DNA from: an uncultured Bacteroides sp.
GTDB lineage: Bacteria > Bacteroidota > Bacteroidia > Bacteroidales > Bacteroidaceae
Length of the DNA stretch: 64,000 bases
NCBI RefSeq assembly: GCF_910585845.1
Contig: NZ_CAJUHF010000005.1
Span: 1 to 64,000, forward strand
Reading direction: 5' to 3'
The position numbers were made by a program, and so were the translations under genes. A model generated the notes under the pieces. The model worked only from the letters and a program-made list of their open reading frames with translations, was not told the DNA's origin and did no database searches. This document shows positions 51,598 to 61,168 of the stretch, in pieces (within the stretch, counting starts at the first letter, position 1; every line of letters begins with the position of its first letter).

Positions 51598-52443
51598 CTA
51601 CAAGAACTTGGCGACAATCCGTTCCGTCTCTTCCCACAACTGCTGCATCTGCTTATGGGCTGTATACTTGGAAGAGAGTGCTTTCGGATGGTTACTCAAG
51701 TTGAACGTGCCGGTACGTCCGCCAGCCTCTTCGTCAAGCAACAAGCCGATTGCCGTCGACGCTCCCTGACGGGGAGTACGGATGAATGGGCGGAAAAAGA
51801 TATCCGTCAACGGATCGAACCACATGTGCATCGTTATGATGGGAGTGGAGACAATGCCCGGATCGGCGGCATTCACCGTGATTCCCTGCTGCTTTACCCG
51901 CTCCGCAAGCGAGAGGGTGAAGAGCAACAAAGCCAGTTTCGTATTGCCGTAGATGGGGATACGCCAGAAAGCCCCTTTCCTTCCGCGCTGGAAGAAATCC
52001 GGGAAATCCAGTTTGCCAATGGCATACGTGCAAGATACCATGTTCACGATGCGGCTCCCCTCGCCCATCAGTGGCAACAACTTACGGGTGAGCAGATAAG
52101 GACCTACGTAGTTGACGCTGACTGTACGCTCCAGCCCGTCTTCGGTGATGCGGCGGGCAGTTTCCAGTGTACCCGCATTATTCATCAGCAAGGCGACTTT
52201 CTCTCCACGCTGAAGAAGCTTATCGGCAAAAGCGGCAACGGACGACAAGGAAGCAAGGTCTATAGGTAAAACCTCAATAGCCGTGTTTCCCGTTTCCTGC
52301 ATCAGCATCTGTCGCTTTTTCTCTCCCGACTGCGGATCGCGGCATGCCATGACTATCTTATATCCGGCAGATGCCACAGCACGCGTAATCTCTGTTCCCA
52401 TGCCGCCGTCTGCCCCAGTTATGATTGCAAGTTTCTGATTCAT
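51598..52443 (-). CDS. Short-chain dehydrogenase/reductase (candidate 3-hydroxysteroid dehydrogenase)
   Basis: A 281-residue SDR. Coenzyme-binding TGADGGMGTEI is at about residues 8-18, MNNAGT at about 90, the catalytic Ser in NMVSCTYAIG (about 141) and YGNTK (about 168-172). Context is decisive: an old-yellow enzyme and a steroid-reductase-like gene follow upstream. SDRs of such clusters in gut Bacteroidetes act as 3-hydroxysteroid (3β-HSDH) dehydrogenases on bile acids. The substrate here is not proven. It ends the leftward unit. Confidence 0.8.
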   Translation of the reverse strand: MNQKLAIITGADGGMGTEITRAVASAGYKIVMACRDPQSGEKKRQMLMQETGNTAIEVLPIDLASLSSVAAFADKLLQRGEKVALLMNNAGTLETARRITEDGLERTVSVNYVGPYLLTRKLLPLMGEGSRIVNMVSCTYAIGKLDFPDFFQRGRKGAFWRIPIYGNTKLALLLFTLSLAERVKQQGITVNAADPGIVSTPIITMHMWFDPLTDIFFRPFIRTPRQGASTAIGLLLDEEAGGRTGTFNLSNHPKALSSKYTAHKQMQQLWEETERIVAKFL

Positions 52444-52468
52444 ACAGATTATACTCTATTCAAGTGTG

Positions 52469-53692
52469 TCAGTTTTCTTTAGCTTCTATGTCACTGATTT
52501 CCTTTTTCAAAGAGGCAGGAAGTTCCTCTTTCAGGTGCTGATGGCATGCCATCTCGATGGAATACATCCGCGCAATGCAGTAGTTGCTGTGCTTGCAGTT
52601 GCAACGCGCTTTCTCCTCCGCACGCATCCGGTTGACAAAACCTGGTTCGTTGAGCAATGCACGTGCCATCTGCACTGCCTCGAAGCCGTCGTCCAGCACT
52701 TCATCGATCTTCTCGCGAGAGACCAGACCGCCCACATAGACCAGCGGCATCTTGATTTCAGCACGGAACTTCAGTGCATCTTCCAGGAAATAGGCTTCCT
52801 TGAAAGGTACGGTCGGAATCATCCATTTTCCTACCATCCGTACTCCGTATTTCAGCCACCAGCAATCCATATAGTGCGTCATCGAACGGATAGGCATCTG
52901 ACCACGCATCACGTACATAGGCGCTTTGCTGACGAAACCTCCGCTCAACACCAGTGCATGTGCGCCCGACTGTTCCAGACGTTTTGCCACCTGCATCGTC
53001 TCGTCTATCTCCATGCCTCCGCGGAAACCGTCGCGCATGTTCATCTTCACCAGCACAGCCATGTCGGTTCCTGCTGCTTTCATCACCTCTTCCATCACCA
53101 TATCCATAAAGCGCATACGGTTTTCCAACGTTCCGCCGAACTCGTCCTTGCGGTGGTTGGTGTAAGGAGAAAGGAACTGGGAGATCAGATATCCGTGTCC
53201 GGCGTGTATCTCGACTGCATCGAAACCGGATTCACGCGCCAAATTCACAGCACGTGCGTAGGCGCGTGCCATCTCCGGCAGTTCGTCCGCCCTCAGCCCA
53301 CGCACAAATGTCGGCGAATAGAGGTTGAAGCCGGTAGACGCTCCCACGGGAGTAACTCCGCAAATACTTTTATGCGACATATTTCCACAATGTCCCAACT
53401 GAATAGACGCAGCCGCACCTTCTGCATGCACGGCGTCAGTCAGTTCCCTCAAGCCAGGAACGATCTCCGGACGCATCCACAATTGCCGGTCGAACGACAG
53501 TCCGCTTTGGGTGACTGCCGCGTATGCCACAGTAGTCATGCCTATTCCTCCGGCTGCTACGGAACGATGATAGTCGAGCAGCATCTGCGAAGGAACGTTA
53601 CCCGGACACATACTCTCGAACGCAGCCGAACGAATCGTACGGTTACGCAAGGTCAACGGACCGAAAGTAACAGGAGTAAACAATTTGCTCAT
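52469..53692 (-). CDS. Old-yellow-enzyme family NADH:flavin oxidoreductase (candidate steroid 5β-reductase)
   Basis: A 407-residue FMN enzyme with the family start LFTPVTFGPLTLRNRTI. Active-site HAGHGYLISQF (about residues 177-187) holds the substrate-binding His, and the FMN-phosphate site is in the C-terminal half (LVYVGGLVSR, about 318-327). A Cys cluster, RCNCKHSNYC near residue 380, resembles iron-sulfur sites of related 2-enoate reductases but with shorter spacing. Related enzymes reduce the C4-C5 double bond of 3-oxo-4-steroids. It lies 25 bases upstream of the SDR. Confidence 0.82.
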   Translation of the reverse strand: MSKLFTPVTFGPLTLRNRTIRSAAFESMCPGNVPSQMLLDYHRSVAAGGIGMTTVAYAAVTQSGLSFDRQLWMRPEIVPGLRELTDAVHAEGAAASIQLGHCGNMSHKSICGVTPVGASTGFNLYSPTFVRGLRADELPEMARAYARAVNLARESGFDAVEIHAGHGYLISQFLSPYTNHRKDEFGGTLENRMRFMDMVMEEVMKAAGTDMAVLVKMNMRDGFRGGMEIDETMQVAKRLEQSGAHALVLSGGFVSKAPMYVMRGQMPIRSMTHYMDCWWLKYGVRMVGKWMIPTVPFKEAYFLEDALKFRAEIKMPLVYVGGLVSREKIDEVLDDGFEAVQMARALLNEPGFVNRMRAEEKARCNCKHSNYCIARMYSIEMACHQHLKEELPASLKKEISDIEAKEN

Positions 53693-53835
53693 GAAGATTG
53701 AATTTTAATATTTATAATTTATAATCTACTCTACGATTCATTATCTGACAGTTATTAACTATTCAAAATGACAAACTTACCAACCAACAACACTTATCTA
53801 TCAATTATCAACTGTCAATTATCAATTATCAATTG

Positions 53836-54597
53836 TCAATAGATGAAAGGAAGAACGCGTTTCCTTGTCCCTACTTCATTGCCGAACTCCTCTTTGTAGC
53901 GGTGCCAGATGGCATTGGCGCGCGGAACCAAATTGGCGGCAGTCCACCACAGAAATACGAGACCTGAAAGCGACCAGGTCAGTACTGCCCATCCTGCCCA
54001 TTCCATGATTTCGCCAAAGTAATTGGCAGAGGTGACGTAACGGTACATTCCCTTCGACGGCAGATAATGACGTGTATCCCCCGGTTTACGCAAATGGCGG
54101 ATGATGTGATCGGAATGCCAGTTGACAGCCATTCCGGTAAAAAACAACAATACTCCCAAGACAAACTGGGGAGTAGTCAGCCAATCAGCTGTATAAAGCG
54201 TTTCAGGAGCCAGATAAAACAGCCATTCACCCTGCATGAAGCCGTTCAGCAGATTAAACAGTACACCCATCAACATTATAGCAATCGGCATCCGGCTCTT
54301 GCCCTTCATCAGCAGAGGAAATATGAACGAGCGCTGGAAGTAATGCAACTGAAACAGTAGAAAGAAGATTAGCGGCACAAGCGAACAACGGCGGTCGGAA
54401 TGCCACCAAAGCACAGCCATCACCACGAACACCGGTGCTTCCATCAGCATCCAAGCCAGTTTATTGTTGATAGAAAATCCCCACGACGATGTGCGGAACA
54501 TACCATAACCCGCCTTGATGAAATAAAGCGCAATAAAAACAAACAATGCAATGAGGCTCATCACACTTAGAAACAGATCGAAAGTTTCTTTATCCAT
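53836..54597 (-). CDS. DUF1295/steroid 5α-reductase-like membrane enzyme
   Basis: A 253-residue protein with five to six membrane segments and the C-terminal family signature YVTSANYFGEIMEWAGW, then NLVPRANAIWHRYKEEF. This is the NADPH-binding part of the 5α-reductase/isoprenylcysteine methyltransferase-like group. With the flavin enzyme and SDR it makes a three-gene reductive set known from gut Bacteroidetes, where the membrane reductase gives 5α (allo) bile acids. It is the first gene of the unit. The substrate is inferred. Confidence 0.82.
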   Translation of the reverse strand: MDKETFDLFLSVMSLIALFVFIALYFIKAGYGMFRTSSWGFSINNKLAWMLMEAPVFVVMAVLWWHSDRRCSLVPLIFFLLFQLHYFQRSFIFPLLMKGKSRMPIAIMLMGVLFNLLNGFMQGEWLFYLAPETLYTADWLTTPQFVLGVLLFFTGMAVNWHSDHIIRHLRKPGDTRHYLPSKGMYRYVTSANYFGEIMEWAGWAVLTWSLSGLVFLWWTAANLVPRANAIWHRYKEEFGNEVGTRKRVLPFIY

Positions 54598-54813
54598 ATA
54601 CCCTTAATTTTATGATTTAATAAACAAGGCTTCAGTTGACGAGGAGACGAGGAGAAAACTCTTTACTGTTCCCAAAACAGTTACCTCACTTACCAACTCG
54701 TCAACTGGATAACTGGTTAATTCGTTAACTGATTAACTGATTAACTTATACCTAATAACAGGCAAAGATATAGAAAAAAGAAGAAAAAGAGAATTGTAAA
54801 GAAGAAGATTGAC

Positions 54814-54821
54814 TACCTTTG
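54814..54821 (+). promoter_or_regulatory. Helicase gene promoter -7 box
   Basis: TACCTTTG fits TAnnTTTG; TTG at 54793-54795 is 18 bases upstream. The ATG follows at 54863. The remaining gap 54598-54790 holds tandem 'gttaactgatta' repeats. Confidence 0.6.
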
Positions 54822-54862
54822 CAGAAAAACAGAACAATAAGTGATCATCTATCATTATCTAT

Positions 54863-56788
54863 ATGAATAACAAGCTACTCTCTCCGACCGACCACCTGCA
54901 ACGTCAGGAGCTGCTTCTACGTATGGAATATGAATACGAGAAAGAAGAATTCAAACGACAGACTGAAAACACAGGTGTGGCGCGCAAGGTGAAAAAGGGG
55001 CTTTGCTGGTACCCTGCCACGCCCGGACGGAGTTACTATAATTCTCTGAACCAACTGGTCATCGAAATCACCCGTACCGAAGATACGGACATAGAACACA
55101 ACTTCGAGTTCGGACGCCCCGTATGCTTTTTCCGGCAGTCGTGGGAAGGGAAAATCAGTTATATGACCTCAATAGGTACCGTCAGCTATGCCGACGAGAC
55201 GCGGATGGTAGTCGTCATGCCTGGAGCGGGTGCCGTCTTGGAAGTGCAGGCGGCGGAGAACCTCGGTGTGCAACTCTACTTCGACGAAACCTCCTACCGC
55301 ACGATGTTCGAAGCCCTCTCCGATGTACTCCATGCCAAGGGAAATCGCCTTGCCGAATTGCGCGACACGATGTTGGGTACGCTGAAACCCGGCTTTCGCG
55401 AATTGTATCCGGTACGTTTTCCCTGGCTGAACAGCACGCAGGAGAGTGCCGTAAACAAAGTGTTATGTTCGCGGGACGTCGCCATTGTGCACGGTCCTCC
55501 GGGAACAGGAAAAACAACCACTCTCGTAGAAGCTATCTACGAAACTTTGCACCGCGAGCCTCAAGTGTTGGTCTGTGCCCAAAGCAACACGGCCGTAGAC
55601 TGGATCAGCGAGAAATTAGTGGACAGGGGCGTCAATGTCCTGCGCATCGGAAACCCTACACGGGTGAACGACAAGATGCTCTCTTTCACCTACGAACGCC
55701 GCTTTGAAGGACATCCCGCATACGCCGAGCTGTGGAGCATACGCAAAGCCATACGAGAAACCAACAGCCGCCGCGGCAGTTACGAAGAGCGCGAAAGTGC
55801 GCGAAACCGCCTGAGCCGTCTGCGCGACCGTGCCACCCAGCTGGAGATACAGATCAATGCCGATCTCTTCGACTCGGCGCACGTCATCGCCTCCACCCTT
55901 GTCAGCAGCAACCACCGTGTATTGAGCGGTCGCCGTTTCGGCACTCTCTTCATCGACGAAGCCGCCCAGGCGCTGGAAGCCGCTTGCTGGATAGCCATCC
56001 GAAAGGCGGACCGTGTGGTGCTTGCCGGTGACCATTGCCAGCTGCCCGCCACCATAAAATGCTACGAAGCCGCCCGCGCCGGTCTGGAGCAGACGTTAAT
56101 GGAACGCATCGTCACAAACAAACCTTCCGTTGTCTCCCTACTGAAAATCCAGTACCGCATGAATGAGACAATCATGAAGTTCCCTTCACAGTGGTTTTAT
56201 GGCGGAGAGCTGAAAGCCGCCCCCGAAATACGTCATCGAGGTATCCTCGACTGGGATACCCCCATCACCTGGATCGACACCTCGGAAATGGACTTCAAAG
56301 AGGAGTTTGTCGGTGAGACCCACGGGCGCATAAACCGCGAAGAGGCACATCTGCTGCTGAACGAGCTGGAAGCTTATATACAACGCATCGGCGGACACCG
56401 CATTCTGGACGAAAGGATAGACTTCGGCATCATCTCGCCCTACAAGGCGCAAGTGCAGTACCTGAGGAACAAGATAAAGACCAGTGCCGCCCTGCGCCCC
56501 TATCGCAGCCTATTCACCGTCAATACTGTAGACGGCTTTCAGGGACAGGAGCAGGATGTCATATTCATCAGCCTCGTGCGTGCCAATGAAGAGGGGCAGA
56601 TAGGTTTCCTCAACGACCTGCGACGAATGAACGTAGCCATCACGCGAGCGCGCATGAAACTGGTGATATTGGGAAATACCGACACGCTGAAACAGCATAA
56701 ATTCTATCAGAAACTGATTGAATATATCAAAGAGATTTCAACGGAGCATAATCAAGAGAACGAACAGACTGCTGATGGTGTATCATAA
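54863..56788 (+). CDS. UPF1/IGHMBP2-like superfamily 1 helicase
   Basis: A 641-residue helicase with Walker A HGPPGTGKTTTL at about residues 213-224, motif II FIDEAAQALE at about 360, and QGQEQDVIFISLVRANE plus the arginine finger MNVAITRAR near residue 590. The N-terminal 190 residues form the β-rich 1B-like domain of this group. Such enzymes unwind RNA or DNA 5'-3'. The gene stands alone, convergent with the ilv operon and divergent from the steroid-type cluster. Confidence 0.9.
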   Translation: MNNKLLSPTDHLQRQELLLRMEYEYEKEEFKRQTENTGVARKVKKGLCWYPATPGRSYYNSLNQLVIEITRTEDTDIEHNFEFGRPVCFFRQSWEGKISYMTSIGTVSYADETRMVVVMPGAGAVLEVQAAENLGVQLYFDETSYRTMFEALSDVLHAKGNRLAELRDTMLGTLKPGFRELYPVRFPWLNSTQESAVNKVLCSRDVAIVHGPPGTGKTTTLVEAIYETLHREPQVLVCAQSNTAVDWISEKLVDRGVNVLRIGNPTRVNDKMLSFTYERRFEGHPAYAELWSIRKAIRETNSRRGSYEERESARNRLSRLRDRATQLEIQINADLFDSAHVIASTLVSSNHRVLSGRRFGTLFIDEAAQALEAACWIAIRKADRVVLAGDHCQLPATIKCYEAARAGLEQTLMERIVTNKPSVVSLLKIQYRMNETIMKFPSQWFYGGELKAAPEIRHRGILDWDTPITWIDTSEMDFKEEFVGETHGRINREEAHLLLNELEAYIQRIGGHRILDERIDFGIISPYKAQVQYLRNKIKTSAALRPYRSLFTVNTVDGFQGQEQDVIFISLVRANEEGQIGFLNDLRRMNVAITRARMKLVILGNTDTLKQHKFYQKLIEYIKEISTEHNQENEQTADGVS

Positions 56789-56822
56789 CGCCCGAATACA
56801 GCCAACTTCTTCCGATAAACAA

Positions 56823-56865
56823 AAAGCCTGTTTAATCTCCGCTGAACGGAAATTAAACAGGCTTT
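56823..56865. terminator. Bidirectional terminator between helicase and ilvC
   Basis: aaagcctgtttaat and attaaacaggcttt are perfectly inverted, with A/T runs outside, and lie between the convergent stops of both genes. Confidence 0.85.
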
Positions 56866-56891
56866 CTATTTCAGATACCCAACTATACGGA

Positions 56892-57935
56892 TCAGTTATT
56901 CTCCGGACGCAACTTACGAACGGTAACGGCAGTCTGCCACATTTCGCTCTCGCGCAGCTGGCGGAGTTCTTCGTTCAGCTTGTCGCGGTAATCGGGCTTA
57001 GAGTTACTGTCGATAGAAATCTGAGCTTCATTACCGGACTTGACGCTTGCATAGAGTTTCTCAACCACCGGTTTGATAGCATCGTGGAACGGCGTCATCC
57101 AGTCCAATGCACCGCGCTGGGCAGTAGTGGAACAATTAGCATACATCCAGTCCATACCATTCTTGGCAAACAGCGGCATCAACGACTGTGTCAACTCCTC
57201 CACGGTTTCGTTGAATGCTTCCGACGGTGTATGTCCGTTTTCACGCAACACTTCATATTGAGCCAGTAGCAATCCCTGAATAGCACCCATCAGCGAGCCG
57301 CGCTCACCGGTCAGATCGGAAGTAGCTTCACGAACGAACGTCGTCTCAAACAGATAACCTGAACCGATACCGATACCCAATGCAATGGTTCTGTCCATAG
57401 CCTTGCCCGTAGCGTCCTGATAGATAGCATAAGAAGAGTTCAAGCCACGGCCTTCGAGGAACATGGTACGCAATGAAGTACCCGAGCCCTTGGGAGCCAC
57501 CATGATCACATCAATATCTTCTTGAGGAACTACACCCGTACGGTCGCTCCACGTGATAGCAAAACCATGAGAGAAGTAGAGTGCCTTGCCTGCGGTCAGA
57601 TACGGCTTGATAGTAGGCCATACAGACATGACAGCTGCATCAGACAACAGACACATAATGATAGTCCCCTTCTCGCAAGCCTCTTCGATACCGAACAATG
57701 TCTCGCCCGGAACCCATCCGTCTGCTATAGCCTTTTCGTAAGTCTTGCCCGGACGCTGGCCGACGATTACGTTGAAACCGTTGTCACGCAAGTTGCATGC
57801 CTGTCCCGGTCCCTGCACACCGTAGCCGATTACTGCGATTGTCTCATCTTTCAAAATCTCACGAGCTTTTTCCAAAGGAAATTCTTCACGAGTGATTACG
57901 TTCTCTGTAACCCCTCCAAAATTCATCTGTGCCAT
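56892..57935 (-). CDS. ilvC: Ketol-acid reductoisomerase
   Basis: A 347-residue class I enzyme of valine, leucine and isoleucine synthesis. The Rossmann motif VIGYGVQGPGQACNLRD is at about residues 35-51 and the NADPH-phosphate loop VGQRPGK at about 58. Acidic metal ligands are in the C-terminal knot domain (ERGSLMGAIQGL, ETVEELTQSL). It converts acetolactate to dihydroxyvalerate. It ends the ilv operon, after the thioesterase gene. Confidence 0.95.
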   Translation of the reverse strand: MAQMNFGGVTENVITREEFPLEKAREILKDETIAVIGYGVQGPGQACNLRDNGFNVIVGQRPGKTYEKAIADGWVPGETLFGIEEACEKGTIIMCLLSDAAVMSVWPTIKPYLTAGKALYFSHGFAITWSDRTGVVPQEDIDVIMVAPKGSGTSLRTMFLEGRGLNSSYAIYQDATGKAMDRTIALGIGIGSGYLFETTFVREATSDLTGERGSLMGAIQGLLLAQYEVLRENGHTPSEAFNETVEELTQSLMPLFAKNGMDWMYANCSTTAQRGALDWMTPFHDAIKPVVEKLYASVKSGNEAQISIDSNSKPDYRDKLNEELRQLRESEMWQTAVTVRKLRPENN

Positions 57936-57990
57936 TTTCTTTATAATTGTTTTTATTTGTGGCTTGCGCCAACCTAATTAATTAATATAT

Positions 57991-58740
57991 TTATTTCGCT
58001 GTAAATATCACTTTCGAACGGCAGACCACTTCTGCGCCGTTCTTTCTCACTTCGATGTTGAATGACCCGTCCTCTGCCTCTTCTTTGTAGAAGGTGAGTT
58101 CGTCGCCATAGTAGCTCTCTGCCACGTAAGCCATCTCAAACCGGCGGATGCGCTGCTCGCGGTATTGCTCTATCGGAAACAGGTCCATGATGTGCTCTAT
58201 GTAGCGGATGCTGTTCACATGACCGTTGATGTCAATGTCGCTATACTTCGCCTTCAGTGCGGCTACCGGCTCGGAAGCGGAGACCTTGATGCGCGAAGGC
58301 TTCTCGATAGGGCAAGGTTCGTCGCACACGTAGTCCACGATGCTCCCCCCGTGCAGAGCCAGCAGGTCGGCAGGCTTGCGGGTATTGAGGTTGATCATAG
58401 CCCACACGGAACGCGCATAGCCTATCTTCCGTCCCTCCTTGTCGAACAGGGCGAAGTTACGGTCGGTGAAGAGGCGGTAGACATTCTCCACCCACGTCCA
58501 GACGGTGAAGTCTTCGTATTGATAAGGCATCTCGTCCAATTCGATGGCAAGGCGCGAAAGCACCCACGTATAATTGTCCTCGTTCAGCGTAGCGATACCA
58601 AAGCCACGATCGCTGGCATGAAAACCGGCGCAGTTCAGCAAATGATTGCCCAGCACGCCCATCGTGAGCCTGCCGGTGAAATCTACGTGAAAAGGCTCTG
58701 CTACGAATTTATACTTTCCTATCTTGTCATTCCTGTCCAT
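57991..58740 (-). CDS. Acyl-ACP thioesterase (FatA/FatB-like)
   Basis: A 249-residue double hot-dog protein starting MDRNDKIGKYKFVAEPF. The N-terminal hot-dog region ends near DFTVWTWVENVYRLFTDRNF; the second has SDIDINGHVNSIRYIEH, with the active-site Asn and His of this family. It would release fatty acids from acyl carrier protein. Its presence inside the branched-chain amino-acid operon, with a start overlapping ilvN by 14 bases, suggests a link between branched amino acid and fatty acid supply. This is inference. Confidence 0.85.
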   Translation of the reverse strand: MDRNDKIGKYKFVAEPFHVDFTGRLTMGVLGNHLLNCAGFHASDRGFGIATLNEDNYTWVLSRLAIELDEMPYQYEDFTVWTWVENVYRLFTDRNFALFDKEGRKIGYARSVWAMINLNTRKPADLLALHGGSIVDYVCDEPCPIEKPSRIKVSASEPVAALKAKYSDIDINGHVNSIRYIEHIMDLFPIEQYREQRIRRFEMAYVAESYYGDELTFYKEEAEDGSFNIEVRKNGAEVVCRSKVIFTAK

Positions 58741-59302
58741 TGTCCTGCTCCTTCTCTCTTTTCCGATTATACTTGGCTTCGCGGTCCGCCAGATATTCGT
58801 TTACGCGCTCAATGCAACTGGTCGTGATAGCCACGCGCCCCGAACGCACGAACTGGAGCACGCAATCCAGCGCACGCAGTTCTTCATAAAGGTTGGTGAT
58901 CTCCTCGCTCATTCCGTTCTTCTCTACGATGGAAAAGACAGCGTTCACCTCCACGATACGCGCACTGTACTTACGGATCACCTTCGACACTTCGGGTTTC
59001 TCCTCCAGCGTAGGGGTAGTGATTTTGTAGAGTGCAATCTCGTGCTGATAGATTTCATCATCGGTGAAGTAGTGCGCCTGCAACACGTCTATCTTCTTGG
59101 AAATCTGTGTGGTCACCTTCTCGATGGTGTTCCGGTCCGTCCACGCGGTGATGGTGTACTTATGTACCCCTTTGATGGAGGATGCCGATACATTCAGGCT
59201 CTCGATATTGATTTGGCGGCGGGTAAATACGGCCGTCACTTGATTCAGCAAACCGGCAAAGTTCTCTGAATGAACGATTATCGTATATAGTTTCTTATCC
59301 AT
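58727..59302 (-). CDS. ilvN: Acetolactate synthase small subunit
   Basis: A 191-residue regulatory subunit starting MDKKLYTIIVHSENFAG at 59302; an upstream reading to 59359 starts in the ilvB-ilvN gap. The N-terminal ACT domain has the NFAGLLNQVTAVFTRRQINIESL pattern that binds branched-chain amino acids for feedback control. The C-terminal domain contains RSGRVAITTSCIERVN. It activates and regulates IlvB, whose gene is 58 bases upstream. Confidence 0.9.
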   Translation of the reverse strand: MDKKLYTIIVHSENFAGLLNQVTAVFTRRQINIESLNVSASSIKGVHKYTITAWTDRNTIEKVTTQISKKIDVLQAHYFTDDEIYQHEIALYKITTPTLEEKPEVSKVIRKYSARIVEVNAVFSIVEKNGMSEEITNLYEELRALDCVLQFVRSGRVAITTSCIERVNEYLADREAKYNRKREKEQDNGQE

Positions 59303-59360
59303 ATCAAATGAAAAAAAATGAAGATTTAAGCATGTTGAATCAAACAGTAAGAGCGGCATG

Positions 59361-61055
59361 TCAGCACTCCAACAGCATCTGGTTGACCGAACCGCCCGGA
59401 GGCGTCATCGGCAGCACATTGCCCTCTTCTATCACGCAAGCCTCCAGCAGGAAAGGTCCGTCCGTGGCAAGCATCTCCTCTATCGCGCCTTTCAGCTCTT
59501 CGCGCGAAGTCACACGTCGCGAAGGGATGTCGTAGGCGGAAGCTATCTTCATGTAGTCCGGATTCACCATCGGAGTGAACGAATAGCGCCGGTTGAAGAA
59601 CATCGCCTGCCACTGGCGTACGTTGCCAAGGAAGTTATTGTTCAGCAGGATAATCTTCACGGGAGCTTTCTGTTCCATGACGGTGCCCAACTCCTGGATG
59701 TTCATTTGCAGACCGCCATCGCCCATAAACACGCAGACCGTACGGTCGGGGCGACCGAATGTGGCACCGACGGCAGCAGGAAGCCCGAAACCCATCGTAC
59801 CCAATCCGCCGGAGGTGACAATGCTACGCTCCTTGCTGAACTTGAAGTAACGGGCGGACATCATCTGGTTCTGTCCCACGTCGGTCACCAATATGGCTTC
59901 GTTGTTCGTCGCCTCGCTCACGGCGCGTACCACCTCTCCCATGCTCAGTGACTTACCCGCCGGATGGAGTTCGGGACGGATTACTTTCTCGTTCTCTACC
60001 TCCTCATAAGTCCGGAAGCTGTCCAGCCACTCCTGATGGGTGGCGGGTTTAAGCAATTCGGTGACAGCGGCAAGAGTCTCCTTGCAATTGCCCAGCACGG
60101 CGACATCCGTCTTTACGTTCTTGTCTATCTCGGCGGGGTCAATATCGAAATGGATGATTTTCGCCTGTCGGGCGTACGTGTCCAGCTTTCCGGTCACACG
60201 GTCGTCGAAACGCATGCCTACGGCAATGAGCACGTCACACTTGTTGGTGTTGATATTAGGTCCGAGGTTACCATGCATGCCCAGCATGCCTTTGTTCAGG
60301 GGATGCTCGGTGGGCAATGCCGAAAGTCCCAACAAGGTACATCCGGCAGGCATACCTGCTTTCTCGATGAAAGCGCGAAGTTCCTGCTGCGCACCGCCCA
60401 GTTCGACACCCTGCCCCACCAATACGAGCGGGCGTTGGGCGTTATTGATCAGCTCGGCTGCTTGACCGACAGCCTGCATATCCATTTCGGGTATAGGCTG
60501 ATAGCTGCGGATATAGTCTAATTTGACAGGTGTATATTCGGTCTTGTCGACCTGTGCATTCTTGGCAAAATCCAATACCACCGGTCCGGGGCGTCCGCTC
60601 TTTGCGATGTAGAAGGCGCGGGCTACTGCCCAAGCCACATCTTCCGCATTGCGTATCTGGTAGCTCCACTTGGAGATGGGTTGCGTGATGCCTACCAGGT
60701 CTACTTCCTGAAAAGCGTCAGTGCCCAAAAATCCGGTACCTACCTGCCCTGCAATAACCACCATCGGAGTACTGTCTATCATCGCGTCCGCAATACCGGT
60801 TATCGTGTTCGTGGCACCGGGTCCACTGGTCACAAGGCATACCCCCACTTCACCCGACACACGTGCAAAACCTTGTGCGGCATGGGTTGCTCCCTGCTCG
60901 TGCCTGACCAAAATATGATTCAATGTCTTCCGATGGTCGTACAAGGCATCGAATACAGGCATAATAGAACCACCCGGATAACCGAAAATAGTCTTTACTC
61001 CCTGATGTTCCAGCGAACGCATCAATGCCTCAGCTCCTGTTATCATATCTTTCAT
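59361..61055 (-). CDS. ilvB: Acetolactate synthase large subunit
   Basis: A 564-residue thiamine-diphosphate enzyme making acetolactate and acetohydroxybutyrate. The N-terminal domain starts GVKTIFGYPGGSIMPVFDAL with the catalytic Glu later in VRHEQGATHAAQGFAR. The TPP-binding motif is GDGGLQMNIQELG with NNNFLGNVR (about residues 440-470). It pairs with the IlvN subunit downstream and acts at the branch point of valine, leucine and isoleucine synthesis. Confidence 0.95.
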   Translation of the reverse strand: MKDMITGAEALMRSLEHQGVKTIFGYPGGSIMPVFDALYDHRKTLNHILVRHEQGATHAAQGFARVSGEVGVCLVTSGPGATNTITGIADAMIDSTPMVVIAGQVGTGFLGTDAFQEVDLVGITQPISKWSYQIRNAEDVAWAVARAFYIAKSGRPGPVVLDFAKNAQVDKTEYTPVKLDYIRSYQPIPEMDMQAVGQAAELINNAQRPLVLVGQGVELGGAQQELRAFIEKAGMPAGCTLLGLSALPTEHPLNKGMLGMHGNLGPNINTNKCDVLIAVGMRFDDRVTGKLDTYARQAKIIHFDIDPAEIDKNVKTDVAVLGNCKETLAAVTELLKPATHQEWLDSFRTYEEVENEKVIRPELHPAGKSLSMGEVVRAVSEATNNEAILVTDVGQNQMMSARYFKFSKERSIVTSGGLGTMGFGLPAAVGATFGRPDRTVCVFMGDGGLQMNIQELGTVMEQKAPVKIILLNNNFLGNVRQWQAMFFNRRYSFTPMVNPDYMKIASAYDIPSRRVTSREELKGAIEEMLATDGPFLLEACVIEEGNVLPMTPPGGSVNQMLLEC

Positions 61056-61168
61056 TATCTTCCTATTTCAAATTAAACTCTCCAGCATGCGCTATCAAAT
61101 AGTAAATATCCATGATCAACCATGCCCTATCAATTCCCAACAACCAATTGTCAACTATCAATTGTCAA

